This document shows, piece after piece, positions 6,494 to 12,488 of a stretch of 12,488 nt of DNA (the first letter of the stretch is position 1; every line of letters starts with the position of its first letter). Origin of the DNA: an uncultured Bifidobacterium sp. GTDB lineage: Bacteria > Actinomycetota > Actinomycetes > Actinomycetales > Bifidobacteriaceae. Position numbers and translations under genes: made by a program. The notes beneath the pieces are model-generated. The model saw nothing but the letters and a program-made list of their open reading frames with translations. It was not told where the DNA came from and did not search any database. The stretch lies in assembly GCA_937876495.1 (NCBI GenBank), contig CALEGL010000085.1, forward strand, positions 1-12,488, read 5' to 3'.

Positions 6494-7468
6494 ATGCGAT
6501 TCGTCCTTGGCCGTCTGGCCATGTTCGCCGTGGCCCTCATCCTCGTGTCGGTTCTCGTGTTCGTCGCGCTGCGGATACTGCCGGGGGATATGGCTTCGGT
6601 GATGGCGGGGACCAATGCCTCGCCCGCCCGGGTGGCCGCGCTGCGCACGCGCTTCGGACTCGACCGGCCGCTGGCCGAGCAGTACGTCGACTGGGTCGGT
6701 GGGCTTGCGCGTGGCGACATCGGCGCCTCGATGCTCACCGGACGCTCGGTGGCCTCGCAGATCGCCATCCGTGCCCGCATCACCATCCCGCTCATCCTGC
6801 TGTCGATGGCCGTGGCGCTCGCCGTCGGGCTGCCGGCCGGCTGTGCGGCCGTGCTGGCTCGACGCGGATCCGTGCGGTCCGCCATCCACATGGTCGCCGT
6901 GGTCGGCGGATCCGTCCCGGCGCTGTGGGCGGGGCTGCTGCTTCTGCTGCTGTTCGGTCGTGGCACGGGAATCCTCGGCGTCCTGCCCTCCCAGGGGTTC
7001 CCTGACGACGGCTGGGCCTCGCCCGGTCGTGCGCTGGAGTCTCTGGCGCTTCCCGCCCTGACGGTCGGCGTCATCGTCGGCGCGCAGATGATGCGCTATG
7101 TTCGGTCGACGCTCGCCGAGGCCGTATCGGATGACAGCGTGGCCATGGCCATGGCCTGCGGCATGACACGGCGGGAGGCCGGCATCCGGGTGGGCCTGCG
7201 TCTGGCGATGCCGCAGCTCGTCTCCGTCGTGGGCCTCACCCTGGCGAGCATGGTGACGGGGGTGATGGTCGTCGAAAGCCTGTTCGCTCTGCCCGGCCTC
7301 GGCTCGGGGCTGCTGCAGGACGTGGGGAACAGGGATCTTCTCGTCGTGCAGAGCGAGCTGTTCCTTCTCGCCGCGCTGTTCCTCGCCATCGGCCTGGTCG
7401 TCGACCTGCTGCATTCGCTGCTCGACCCCCGTTTGCGGAGGGCTCGTCCTGAGGAGGGCCGCGCATGA
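6494..7468 (+). CDS. dppB: Peptide-type ABC transporter permease, DppB-like
   Basis: An inner-membrane channel subunit of a peptide/nickel family importer, 324 residues, normal for DppB. It starts MRFVLGRLAM with a first membrane helix at about 8-28, followed by the family pattern RILPGD and RFGLDRPLAEQY. Further membrane segments lie near 97-121, 133-155, 184-199, 244-264 and 285-308. The cytoplasmic coupling loop (EAA region) lies at about 217-241 with ACGMTRREAG. ESLFALPGLG (261-270) is a hallmark of this subunit. The ATG at 6494 follows GGGAAGG. The last bases overlap the next permease start as ATGA. The matching binding protein is probably the one at 1797-3599, separated by the opposite-strand sulfur module. 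The substrate is unknown. Confidence 0.88.
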   Translation: MRFVLGRLAMFAVALILVSVLVFVALRILPGDMASVMAGTNASPARVAALRTRFGLDRPLAEQYVDWVGGLARGDIGASMLTGRSVASQIAIRARITIPLILLSMAVALAVGLPAGCAAVLARRGSVRSAIHMVAVVGGSVPALWAGLLLLLLFGRGTGILGVLPSQGFPDDGWASPGRALESLALPALTVGVIVGAQMMRYVRSTLAEAVSDDSVAMAMACGMTRREAGIRVGLRLAMPQLVSVVGLTLASMVTGVMVVESLFALPGLGSGLLQDVGNRDLLVVQSELFLLAALFLAIGLVVDLLHSLLDPRLRRARPEEGRA

Positions 7469-8388
7469 GGGTCCGTGCCGTCGCCATTTCGCTGTGGTCG
7501 CATCCTCAGGGCCGATTCGGTGTGGTCGTCATCGCCCTCTGGATCGTCGTCGCGCTCACGTCCTGCGTCTGGACGCCGGTGCCGCTGACCCAGGCGAACG
7601 GCTATGACGCCTGGCAGGGGCCGTCGCTTGGGCATCCGCTGGGGACGGACGGCACGGGCGCCGACGTCCTCAGCTGGCTGATGGCCGGATCGCGCATCGA
7701 CCTTCTCATCGTGCTTCTCACCACCGCTCTGGCGGCGATCGAGGGGCTGCTGCTGCTTGGCTTCATGGCGGCCGCAGGCCCGGCGGCGTCGGCGGCCATG
7801 GCCGTCATGACGGATGCGCTCATCTCCATCCCCACGGTGCTGGTGGCGCTGATCCTCGCGGTGCCGTTGGGAGCCGGCGTCGCGGTCGTCGTGCTCGCCT
7901 GCGGTCTGGGATACGGTCTCAACCTCGCCCGCGTGGCGCGTCCGCGCGTTCTTCTCGCCTCCCGCTCCGGCTACGTCGAGGCCGCCCGGGCCAGCGGAGG
8001 GTCATGGGCGCGGGTCGTCCTCGGCCATGTGATCCCGAACGCCGTGCCCGTCCTCGCCGTGCAGCTGTCGCTGTCCGCGGCCACGGCGGTGCTTGCCGAA
8101 TCGGGACTCACCTATCTGGGCATCGGAGTGCCGACGGGGACTCCCAGCTGGGGGTCCTCCCTGGCGGCCTCCGTGGGACTCGTCAGCGTCCATCCGCTCA
8201 CCGTGGTCTGGCCGGGGCTCGTCGTCACCGTGGTCGTGGCGGCGCTGAACCTTTTCGGCGACGCCCTAGGTGAGGCCGTCGATCCCGTGGCCAACCCCCT
8301 TCTGCGCCGGGCCTCATCGTCTTCGGCCTCCCGGCATCGGGCCCGGGCCTCCCATGACGTCGCGACGAAGCGAGGGGAGGAGCCATGA
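7465..8388 (+). CDS. dppC: Peptide-type ABC transporter permease, DppC-like
   Basis: The second channel subunit, 307 residues. Its first helix (about 17-35) is followed by the family landmark HPLGTDGTGADVLSWLMAGS (57-76). The EAA coupling loop reads YVEAARASGGSWARVVLGH (170-188). LTYLGIGVPTGTPSWG (215-230) is the typical DppC segment after the fifth helix. The Ser/Arg-rich tail beyond about 280 is longer and more hydrophilic than usual. The ATG overlaps the DppB stop (ATGA) after GAGGAGGG, and the stop overlaps the next gene in the same way, so the three genes are translationally coupled. A Cys at 34 in the first helix region is not in lipobox context. Confidence 0.88.
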   Translation: MRVRAVAISLWSHPQGRFGVVVIALWIVVALTSCVWTPVPLTQANGYDAWQGPSLGHPLGTDGTGADVLSWLMAGSRIDLLIVLLTTALAAIEGLLLLGFMAAAGPAASAAMAVMTDALISIPTVLVALILAVPLGAGVAVVVLACGLGYGLNLARVARPRVLLASRSGYVEAARASGGSWARVVLGHVIPNAVPVLAVQLSLSAATAVLAESGLTYLGIGVPTGTPSWGSSLAASVGLVSVHPLTVVWPGLVVTVVVAALNLFGDALGEAVDPVANPLLRRASSSSASRHRARASHDVATKRGEEP

Positions 8389-10034
8389 GCCTCGAGGTAC
8401 GCGGACTACGGGTCACCGTGGGCGGCCACAGGATCCTCGACGGGGTCGATCTCGACGTCGGCGACGGCGAAAGGGTGGGCCTGGTCGGTGCGTCCGGATC
8501 AGGCAAGTCACTGCTGGCGAGGTCTCTGGTCGGGCTCCAGCCGTCCGGGGCCAGCGTCGCGGGCTCCATATTTCTTGGCGGCGAGCAGGTGGTGGGCGCA
8601 TCCGAGGAGAGACTCGTCGACCTGCGTGGCCGGGCGGTGGGGATGGTGTTCCAGAACCCAGGTGCGGCGCTCAGCCCCGTGACGCGGATCGGTGACCAGG
8701 TCGCGCTGCCCCTGCGGCTGCACTACGACCTGACCCACAGGGAGAGGCGACGTCGGGCCCAGGACATGCTCCGGCGCGTCGGCCTCGGCACCGAGGTGAT
8801 GCAACGGTATCCGGGGGAGCTATCAGGAGGACAGCAGCAGCGCGTGTGCATCGCCGCGGCCCTGATTTGCTCGCCCCGGCTCATCATCGCCGACGAACCC
8901 ACCACGGCGCTCGACTCCCTCATCCAGAGGGATGTCATCGACCTTCTCGTTTCGCTCGTCGACGATCTGGGGGCCTCCCTGCTGCTCATCACCCACGACT
9001 ACGCGGTTCTGTCGCGGGCGGTGACGCGATGCCATGTGCTCTCCGCCGGCCGCATCGTCGAGGAGGGGCCGGTGCGGACGCTGATGTCCTCCCCCGCCAG
9101 CGAGGAGGGGCGCGTGCTCTCCCGGGCCGCCCGCCTGCTCACCCTTCGGCCCGGAGACGATGAAGATGCGGACGCGCGGGATACAGATGCGTCCGATGGC
9201 GCCGGGGCGTCCAGACGTCCTCTTCTGACCGCCCGCGGACTCGCCGTGGATCTCGGACGCGGTCGTGGGCGGCGTCGCGTGCTCCACGGGGCGGACCTCA
9301 GCCTGTTCCCCGGGGAGTGTCTGGCGGTCGTCGGCGGATCGGGCTCCGGGAAGACCACCCTGGTGCGTGCGCTGTTGGGGCTGACGCCGGCCGCGGCAGG
9401 CGAAGTGACCTATCGCGGTCTGGCGGTGTCGGGACGACGCTCGCCGGGGTCGCGGGCGCTTCGTCACGAGGCGGGTCTGGTGTTCCAGAACCCCCTTCTC
9501 GCTTTGGATCCGCGCTGGCCGCTGGGCAGGTCGGTGGCCGAACCGCTGCGGATGGCCGGATGGAGGGACTCCGATCGGATTGCGACGCGCGTCCGATGGG
9601 CGATGTCCGCGGCAGGACTCGATGCGGACGTCTTCTCTCCTCGCTATCCCGCGGACGTCTCCGGCGGGCAGGCGCAGCGTGCCGTCATCGCCCGTGCTCT
9701 GGTCCTGAAGCCACGAGTGGTCGTCGCTGACGAACCGATGAGTTCGCTGGACGTCGTGGCGCGGATGCGGCTCATCGACGCCCTTGACGCGATCCGTCGG
9801 GTGGATCCCTCCATGGCGCTTCTCATCGTCTCGCATGATCTGGGGGTGGTCCGCCGGCTGGCCGACCACATCGTCGTCCTTCATGACGGCCGCATCGAGG
9901 AGGATGGCGACGCCCGAGACGTTCTGCGGTCGCCGCATACCGACTACGCGTGTCGGCTGGTCGCCGCCGCGACCCTGACGGGCGCCAGGGCGCCGGGTGG
10001 CCATTCAGACCGGTCGGATGCCGAGGTGGCATGA
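8385..10034 (+). CDS. Fused double ATPase of a peptide ABC importer (DppD-DppF fusion)
   Basis: A single 549-residue chain with two complete ATP-binding domains that power the two permeases from the cytoplasmic side. Domain 1 has Walker A GASGSGKS (35-42), Q-loop FQNPG (89-93), signature LSGGQQQR (146-153), Walker B LIIADEP (166-172) and switch His in LLITHD (200-205). Domain 2 has GGSGSGKT (317-324), FQNP (367-370), VSGGQAQR (425-432), VVVADEP (445-451) and LLIVSHD (479-485). All catalytic residues are present, so both sites should be active. An acidic linker at about 255-277 (DDEDADARDTDASDGAG) joins the halves. The gene overlaps the DppC stop and is the last of the operon. Each half lacks much of the C-terminal oligopeptide extension seen in separate DppD and DppF proteins. 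Confidence 0.92.
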   Translation: MSLEVRGLRVTVGGHRILDGVDLDVGDGERVGLVGASGSGKSLLARSLVGLQPSGASVAGSIFLGGEQVVGASEERLVDLRGRAVGMVFQNPGAALSPVTRIGDQVALPLRLHYDLTHRERRRRAQDMLRRVGLGTEVMQRYPGELSGGQQQRVCIAAALICSPRLIIADEPTTALDSLIQRDVIDLLVSLVDDLGASLLLITHDYAVLSRAVTRCHVLSAGRIVEEGPVRTLMSSPASEEGRVLSRAARLLTLRPGDDEDADARDTDASDGAGASRRPLLTARGLAVDLGRGRGRRRVLHGADLSLFPGECLAVVGGSGSGKTTLVRALLGLTPAAAGEVTYRGLAVSGRRSPGSRALRHEAGLVFQNPLLALDPRWPLGRSVAEPLRMAGWRDSDRIATRVRWAMSAAGLDADVFSPRYPADVSGGQAQRAVIARALVLKPRVVVADEPMSSLDVVARMRLIDALDAIRRVDPSMALLIVSHDLGVVRRLADHIVVLHDGRIEEDGDARDVLRSPHTDYACRLVAAATLTGARAPGGHSDRSDAEVA

Positions 10035-10072
10035 CATCCGGCCTGGAAACTCTGCGCACGACGCGGATTGCC

Positions 10073-11065
10073 TCACACGACGCGGTTGACCCGTGACCCG
10101 GTGAAGAAGGCCGCCATGGAGCGCACCACCTGCTCCGTCAGTCCCCGGTAGGCCTCATCCGTCCGCCAGGCGACATGGGGGGTGATGACCACTCCGGGGA
10201 TGCCCAGCAGAGGGTCGTCCTTGGGAAGGGGTTCGTGCTCGAACACGTCGAGTCCCGCCGGAACGTCCCCCCGCAGCAGACGTCGGGTGAGGGCGCCCTG
10301 CTCGATGATCTCCGCGCGCGCGGTGTTGACGAAGAGGGTTCCCGGACGCAGCGCCTCGAGGTCACGCCCGGTGATGACGCCCCGCGTCGAGTCCAGAAGG
10401 GGCAGATGCAGACTGACGACGTCCGAGGAGGCGAAGAGGTCCCGGATCGAGTCGACGGGAGTGACGGCGTACCGTTCCACTGCATCCGCATGCAGATGCG
10501 AGTTCCACGCGTGGATTCTCATGCCAAAGCCGCTGGCGATGGAGGCCATGGCCTGCCCGATGCCGCCGAATCCGACGAGCCCCAGGGTCCGGCCGTGCAG
10601 GGAGATCCCTTCGGAGCCCAGCCAGTGGCCGGCTCTCACGTCCGCATCCAAGGCGCCCGCGTGGCGCGCGAGCTCGAGGACGAGGGCCATGGCATGCTCG
10701 GCCACGGCATGATCGCCGTAGCGCACGACGTTGCACACGGCGATGCCGTCGCGTTCGGCCGCCTGGACGTCGATGTAGCTGGCCACCCCCGTGCCTCCGA
10801 AGGCGAAGCATCGCACATGGCTTCGTAGACGTGCGTAGATGCCCTCCGTCACGTGGAATCCGATGACCATCACGGCGTCCGCTCCCTCGCAGCGCCGCAC
10901 GATCTCGTCGGCGTCCAGGGTGGCGTCGGTCCACATGCGGACGCGGGCGACGTCGTGAAGCAGGCCGAGGACGTCGGAGAAGGGCTTCACCATGGAGGGA
11001 ATGACGCTGGGCATGACCACAAGAGGGAGGTCCGTGCGGTCCTTCTGTGTTTCGATGACATCCAT
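10073..11065 (-). CDS. D-2-hydroxyacid dehydrogenase, phosphoglycerate dehydrogenase-like
   Basis: A NAD-dependent oxidoreductase interconverting a 2-hydroxyacid and a 2-oxoacid. With the start at ATG 11065 it has 330 residues. The Rossmann loop is GFGGIG (165-170). The catalytic triad is visible as Arg250 (VNTAR), Glu278 (FEHEPL) and His297 (TPHVAW). No C-terminal ACT or regulatory domain is present, so a SerA role is unproven; glyoxylate, hydroxypyruvate or phosphoglycerate are all possible substrates. A GTG three codons upstream (11074) is an alternative start. The ATG is preferred because AGGGTGGG precedes it, or because TAGGGT seven bases upstream would give a leaderless message. The gene converges on the transporter operon with 38 bases between and is divergent from cbs. 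If it does feed serine synthesis it would supply the co-substrate of cystathionine beta-synthase, which is inference. Confidence 0.85.
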   Translation of the reverse strand: MDVIETQKDRTDLPLVVMPSVIPSMVKPFSDVLGLLHDVARVRMWTDATLDADEIVRRCEGADAVMVIGFHVTEGIYARLRSHVRCFAFGGTGVASYIDVQAAERDGIAVCNVVRYGDHAVAEHAMALVLELARHAGALDADVRAGHWLGSEGISLHGRTLGLVGFGGIGQAMASIASGFGMRIHAWNSHLHADAVERYAVTPVDSIRDLFASSDVVSLHLPLLDSTRGVITGRDLEALRPGTLFVNTARAEIIEQGALTRRLLRGDVPAGLDVFEHEPLPKDDPLLGIPGVVITPHVAWRTDEAYRGLTEQVVRSMAAFFTGSRVNRVV

Positions 11066-11189
11066 GCCGCCCACCCTAGGACATGCCGGGAACGGGCGGA
11101 TTGCCTTCGTGCCGGCCGATGCGGCGGAGAGGGGGATTCGGGGTTTCGGAACGACCCGGGCATCGACACGCCGTGCGTTCCTCCGGTGC

Positions 11190-11195
11190 TATGGT
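11190..11195 (+). promoter_or_regulatory. -10 box for a leaderless Cys-leader transcript
   Basis: TATGGT fits the actinobacterial TANNNT pattern and ends seven bases before the leader peptide ATG at 11203, so transcription should begin at or next to that A. No ribosome site precedes the ATG. A TCGACA at 11163-11168 resembles a -35 but is 21 bases away, too far to be convincing. Confidence 0.5.
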
Positions 11196-11202
11196 GTGAG
11201 CC

Positions 11203-11235
11203 ATGGCTTATCTCTCATGTTGCTGTTGTCGCTGA
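11203..11235 (+). CDS. Poly-cysteine leader peptide MAYLSCCCCR
   Basis: Ten codons ending in TGA, with four consecutive Cys codons (TGT TGC TGT TGT, 11218-11229) placed just before the stop. Such a run is far from chance expectation in a ten-residue ORF, and it sits upstream of a transsulfuration gene. Poly-Cys upstream ORFs that sense cysteine supply are known from mycobacteria. The ATG has no Shine-Dalgarno sequence but lies seven bases after TATGGT, so it is probably read from a leaderless RNA. Ribosomes would stall on the Cys codons when charged Cys-tRNA is scarce. The codons TGT-TGT-CGC form one arm of a hairpin (11225-11232 with 11257-11264), coupling stalling to RNA folding. The peptide itself is unlikely to have another job. 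Confidence 0.75.
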   Translation: MAYLSCCCCR

Positions 11236-11359
11236 CCGACGCCTTCGGGCGAGCGGGCGACAACGCATAACTGGAGAAGGGGAGATAGGCGGCGTCCTTT
11301 CGACGCCATGTCTTCGTGCATGTCCGTAGGGCATGTCGCCGGCATGTCTGTATGCCGGC
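11206..11359 (+). promoter_or_regulatory. Putative cysteine-responsive attenuator leader RNA
   Basis: Several pairings can be drawn. GTTGTCGC (11225-11232, over the last Cys codons) pairs perfectly with GCGACAAC (11257-11264) and encloses CGCC-TTCG-GGCG (11240-11251). An outer helix of nine pairs, one of them G-U, joins 11206-11214 to 11282-11290. GGCGTC/GACGCC (11291-11307) is a further perfect hairpin. The alternative GGCGACA (11256-11262) pairs with TGTCGCC (11334-11340), which would disrupt both the Cys-codon hairpin and the terminator-like hairpin at 11338-11359. A ribosome stalled on Cys codons would free 11256-11262 for that alternative and allow read-through into cbs. Full translation and release would restore the first and last hairpins. 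The pairings are seen; the switching model is inference. Confidence 0.6.
11338..11359 (+). terminator. Terminator-like hairpin of the attenuator
   Basis: GCCGGCAT pairs with ATGCCGGC across the loop GTCTGT, a perfect and GC-rich 8-bp stem. It lies about 200 bases before cbs and overlaps by three bases the alternative pairing partner at 11334-11340. Only TT follows, not a full T-run, so termination may be weak or factor-assisted. Confidence 0.45.
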
Positions 11360-11391
11360 TTCCGTGGAACGATGACGATGGAGTGCAATAA

Positions 11392-11560
11392 CAGCCAGCC
11401 ATCGGCATTGGCGTGTCTCCCTTCAGGCCTGTTCCAGACCTGCGTCGCCCTCCCGCTCGGGGACGGACGGACCCGCGCCTCGCGGCATCCGCGACCGGGA
11501 ATCCTTCAATGTCCACAGAAACCCGAAAACCAGGAAGAACGCTTCCGGAAACGAGACATC
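11392..11560 (+). other. Remaining cbs 5' untranslated region
   Basis: No gene is seen in these bases. They include a perfect hairpin TCGCGG-CAT-CCGCGA (11480-11494) and, close to the cbs start, GGAAACGAG as a modest ribosome site. An open frame from ATG 11510 runs out of frame over cbs and is a shadow. Confidence 0.4.
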
Positions 11561-12488
11561 ATGACCATCCACGACTCCATCACCGACCTCATCGGCGGCA
11601 CTCCTCTGGTCGCGCTGCACCACGTCACCGACGGGGTGCGCGCCACCATCGCCGCCAAGATCGAATATCTCAATCCCGGCGGATCGGCCAAGGACCGCAT
11701 CGCAGAGCGCATCATCGACGCCGCCGAACGTTCCGGGCAGCTGAAGCCCGGCGGCGTGATCGTCGAGCCCACCAGCGGGAACACGGGCGTCGGTCTCGCC
11801 CTCGTCGCCCAGCAGCGCGGCTACCGCACCATCTTCGTCGTGCCCGACAAGGTGTCCGAATCCAAGCGCGCCGTGCTGCGCGCCTACGGCGCCGAGGTCG
11901 TCGTCGCGCCCACGAACGTCGAACCCTCCGACCCGCGCTCCTACTACAACGTCTCGGACCGTCTCGCCTCGAGCATCCCCGGCGCCTTCAAACCCAACCA
12001 GTACTCGAACCCGAACGGGCCTCTGAGCCACTACGAGACCACGGGCCCCGAGATTTGGCGCGACACCGACAGGCGTGTCACCCATCTGGTGGCGGGCATC
12101 GGCACCGGCGGGACCATCTCCGGGACGGGACACTACCTCAAGGAGGTCTCCGACGGATCCGTCGTCGTCGTCGGATCCGACCCGCAGGGGTCCATCTACT
12201 CCGATCCGGACGACGTCCATCAGTACGACATCGAGGGGGTGGGGGAGGACTTCTTCCCCGAGGCCTTCGACCGGAGCATCCCCGACGAGATCGTCCAGGT
12301 CACCGACGCCGAGGCGTTCGAGATGACCCGACGCCTCGCCTCCGAGGAGGGGCTGCTCGTCGGAGGGTCCTCCGGGATGGCCGTCGTCAGCGCCGTGAAG
12401 TACGCGAAGGAGCATGACCTCGACGAGAACCAGCTCATGGTCGTCATCCTCCCCGATTCGGGACGCGGATACCTCGAGAAGATCTTCA
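11561..12488 (+). CDS. cbs: Cystathionine beta-synthase, 3' end outside the window
   Basis: A PLP enzyme joining serine (or O-acetylserine) and homocysteine to cystathionine, or making cysteine directly; cytoplasmic, in transsulfuration. 309 codons are present. MTIHDSITDLIGGTPLV is a classic start. The PLP lysine is Lys44 in NPGGSAKDR. TSGNTG (71-76) and GTGGT (181-185) bind substrate and cofactor phosphate. The block EGVGEDFFP (225-233) is typical of CBS rather than plain cysteine synthase. GGSSGM and PDSGRGYLEKIF close the catalytic core at the window edge. Whether tandem CBS regulatory domains follow cannot be seen. The ATG was chosen by family start and the upstream GGAAACGAG. Expression is probably governed by the poly-Cys leader at 11203-11359. 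The neighbouring divergent gene is a hydroxyacid dehydrogenase. Confidence 0.93.
   Translation, partial: MTIHDSITDLIGGTPLVALHHVTDGVRATIAAKIEYLNPGGSAKDRIAERIIDAAERSGQLKPGGVIVEPTSGNTGVGLALVAQQRGYRTIFVVPDKVSESKRAVLRAYGAEVVVAPTNVEPSDPRSYYNVSDRLASSIPGAFKPNQYSNPNGPLSHYETTGPEIWRDTDRRVTHLVAGIGTGGTISGTGHYLKEVSDGSVVVVGSDPQGSIYSDPDDVHQYDIEGVGEDFFPEAFDRSIPDEIVQVTDAEAFEMTRRLASEEGLLVGGSSGMAVVSAVKYAKEHDLDENQLMVVILPDSGRGYLEKIF

Noticed and set aside
6037..7074. Upstream extension of the CoA-disulfide reductase frame
   Set aside because: The FAD-binding start MHLVIIGG with a ribosome site is at 6036. The extension crosses the operator and the DppB gene antisense and is low-complexity.
11308..11391. 27-codon ORF starting MSSCMSV in the cbs leader
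   Set aside because: Its ATG sits directly after a hairpin and about 20 bases from a purine-rich stretch, so translation is possible. Its content looks set by the CATGTC repeats and RNA pairings, so it was not called as a gene.
11236..11560. SAM or other metabolite riboswitch upstream of cbs
   Set aside because: I could not find the conserved core of the SAM-I or SAM-IV families by eye. The poly-Cys peptide gives a simpler regulatory explanation.
11413..12417. 334-codon plus-strand frame over cbs
   Set aside because: Arg/His-rich shadow of cbs, which reads the full family sequence in another frame and is open to the window edge.

Overview
The window comes from a high-GC Actinomycetota genome. 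Bifidobacteriaceae or a close relative is the best guess. The truncated sugar-binding protein at the left edge resembles bifidobacterial solute-binding proteins, and the right-edge cystathionine beta-synthase is of the actinobacterial type. This placement rests on recalled protein features, not on a search. I see no tRNA, rRNA, CRISPR array, insertion sequence or phage gene.

Layout from left to right. (1) 1-526 (+): the C-terminal part of an ABC sugar-binding protein, interrupted by an in-frame TGA at 77-79. (2) 672-1439 (-): coaX, a type III pantothenate kinase with unusual active-site substitutions. (3) 1797-3599 (+): a family-5 (peptide type) solute-binding protein with a long cytoplasmic N-terminus and a membrane anchor. 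(4) 3679-6036 (-): a reactive-sulfur module, read in the order CoA-disulfide reductase/rhodanese fusion, then a CstR-like repressor, then a 57-residue Cys-rich (probably zinc-binding) protein. A perfect ATACCCC-AG-GGGGTAT operator sits upstream of it, at 6077-6092. (5) 6187-10034 (+): a probable 66-residue small protein, followed by two peptide-type ABC permeases and a fused double ATPase. The last three are joined by ATGA overlaps. (6) 10073-11065 (-): a D-2-hydroxyacid dehydrogenase. (7) 11190-12488 (+): a cystathionine beta-synthase gene, cut by the window edge. Its roughly 360-base leader carries a ten-residue peptide MAYLSCCCCR and a set of mutually exclusive hairpins.

The strongest discovery candidate is the cbs leader. 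Four consecutive Cys codons, three of them inside a hairpin arm, are followed by an alternative pairing that would break a GC-rich terminator-like hairpin. This is the architecture of a cysteine-sensing transcription attenuator, and the leader peptide itself is probably translated from a leaderless mRNA.

The second candidate is the shared CstR-type operator. It overlaps a consensus TATAAT box pointing toward the small protein and peptide-transporter operon, and a TATCAT box pointing toward the sulfur module. Sulfane-sulfur status may therefore control both persulfide clearance and peptide uptake. Together the genes suggest a neighbourhood for sulfur and cysteine economy: peptide import, persulfide reduction and sensing, and transsulfuration. 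That common theme is inference; the individual motifs are visible in the sequence.
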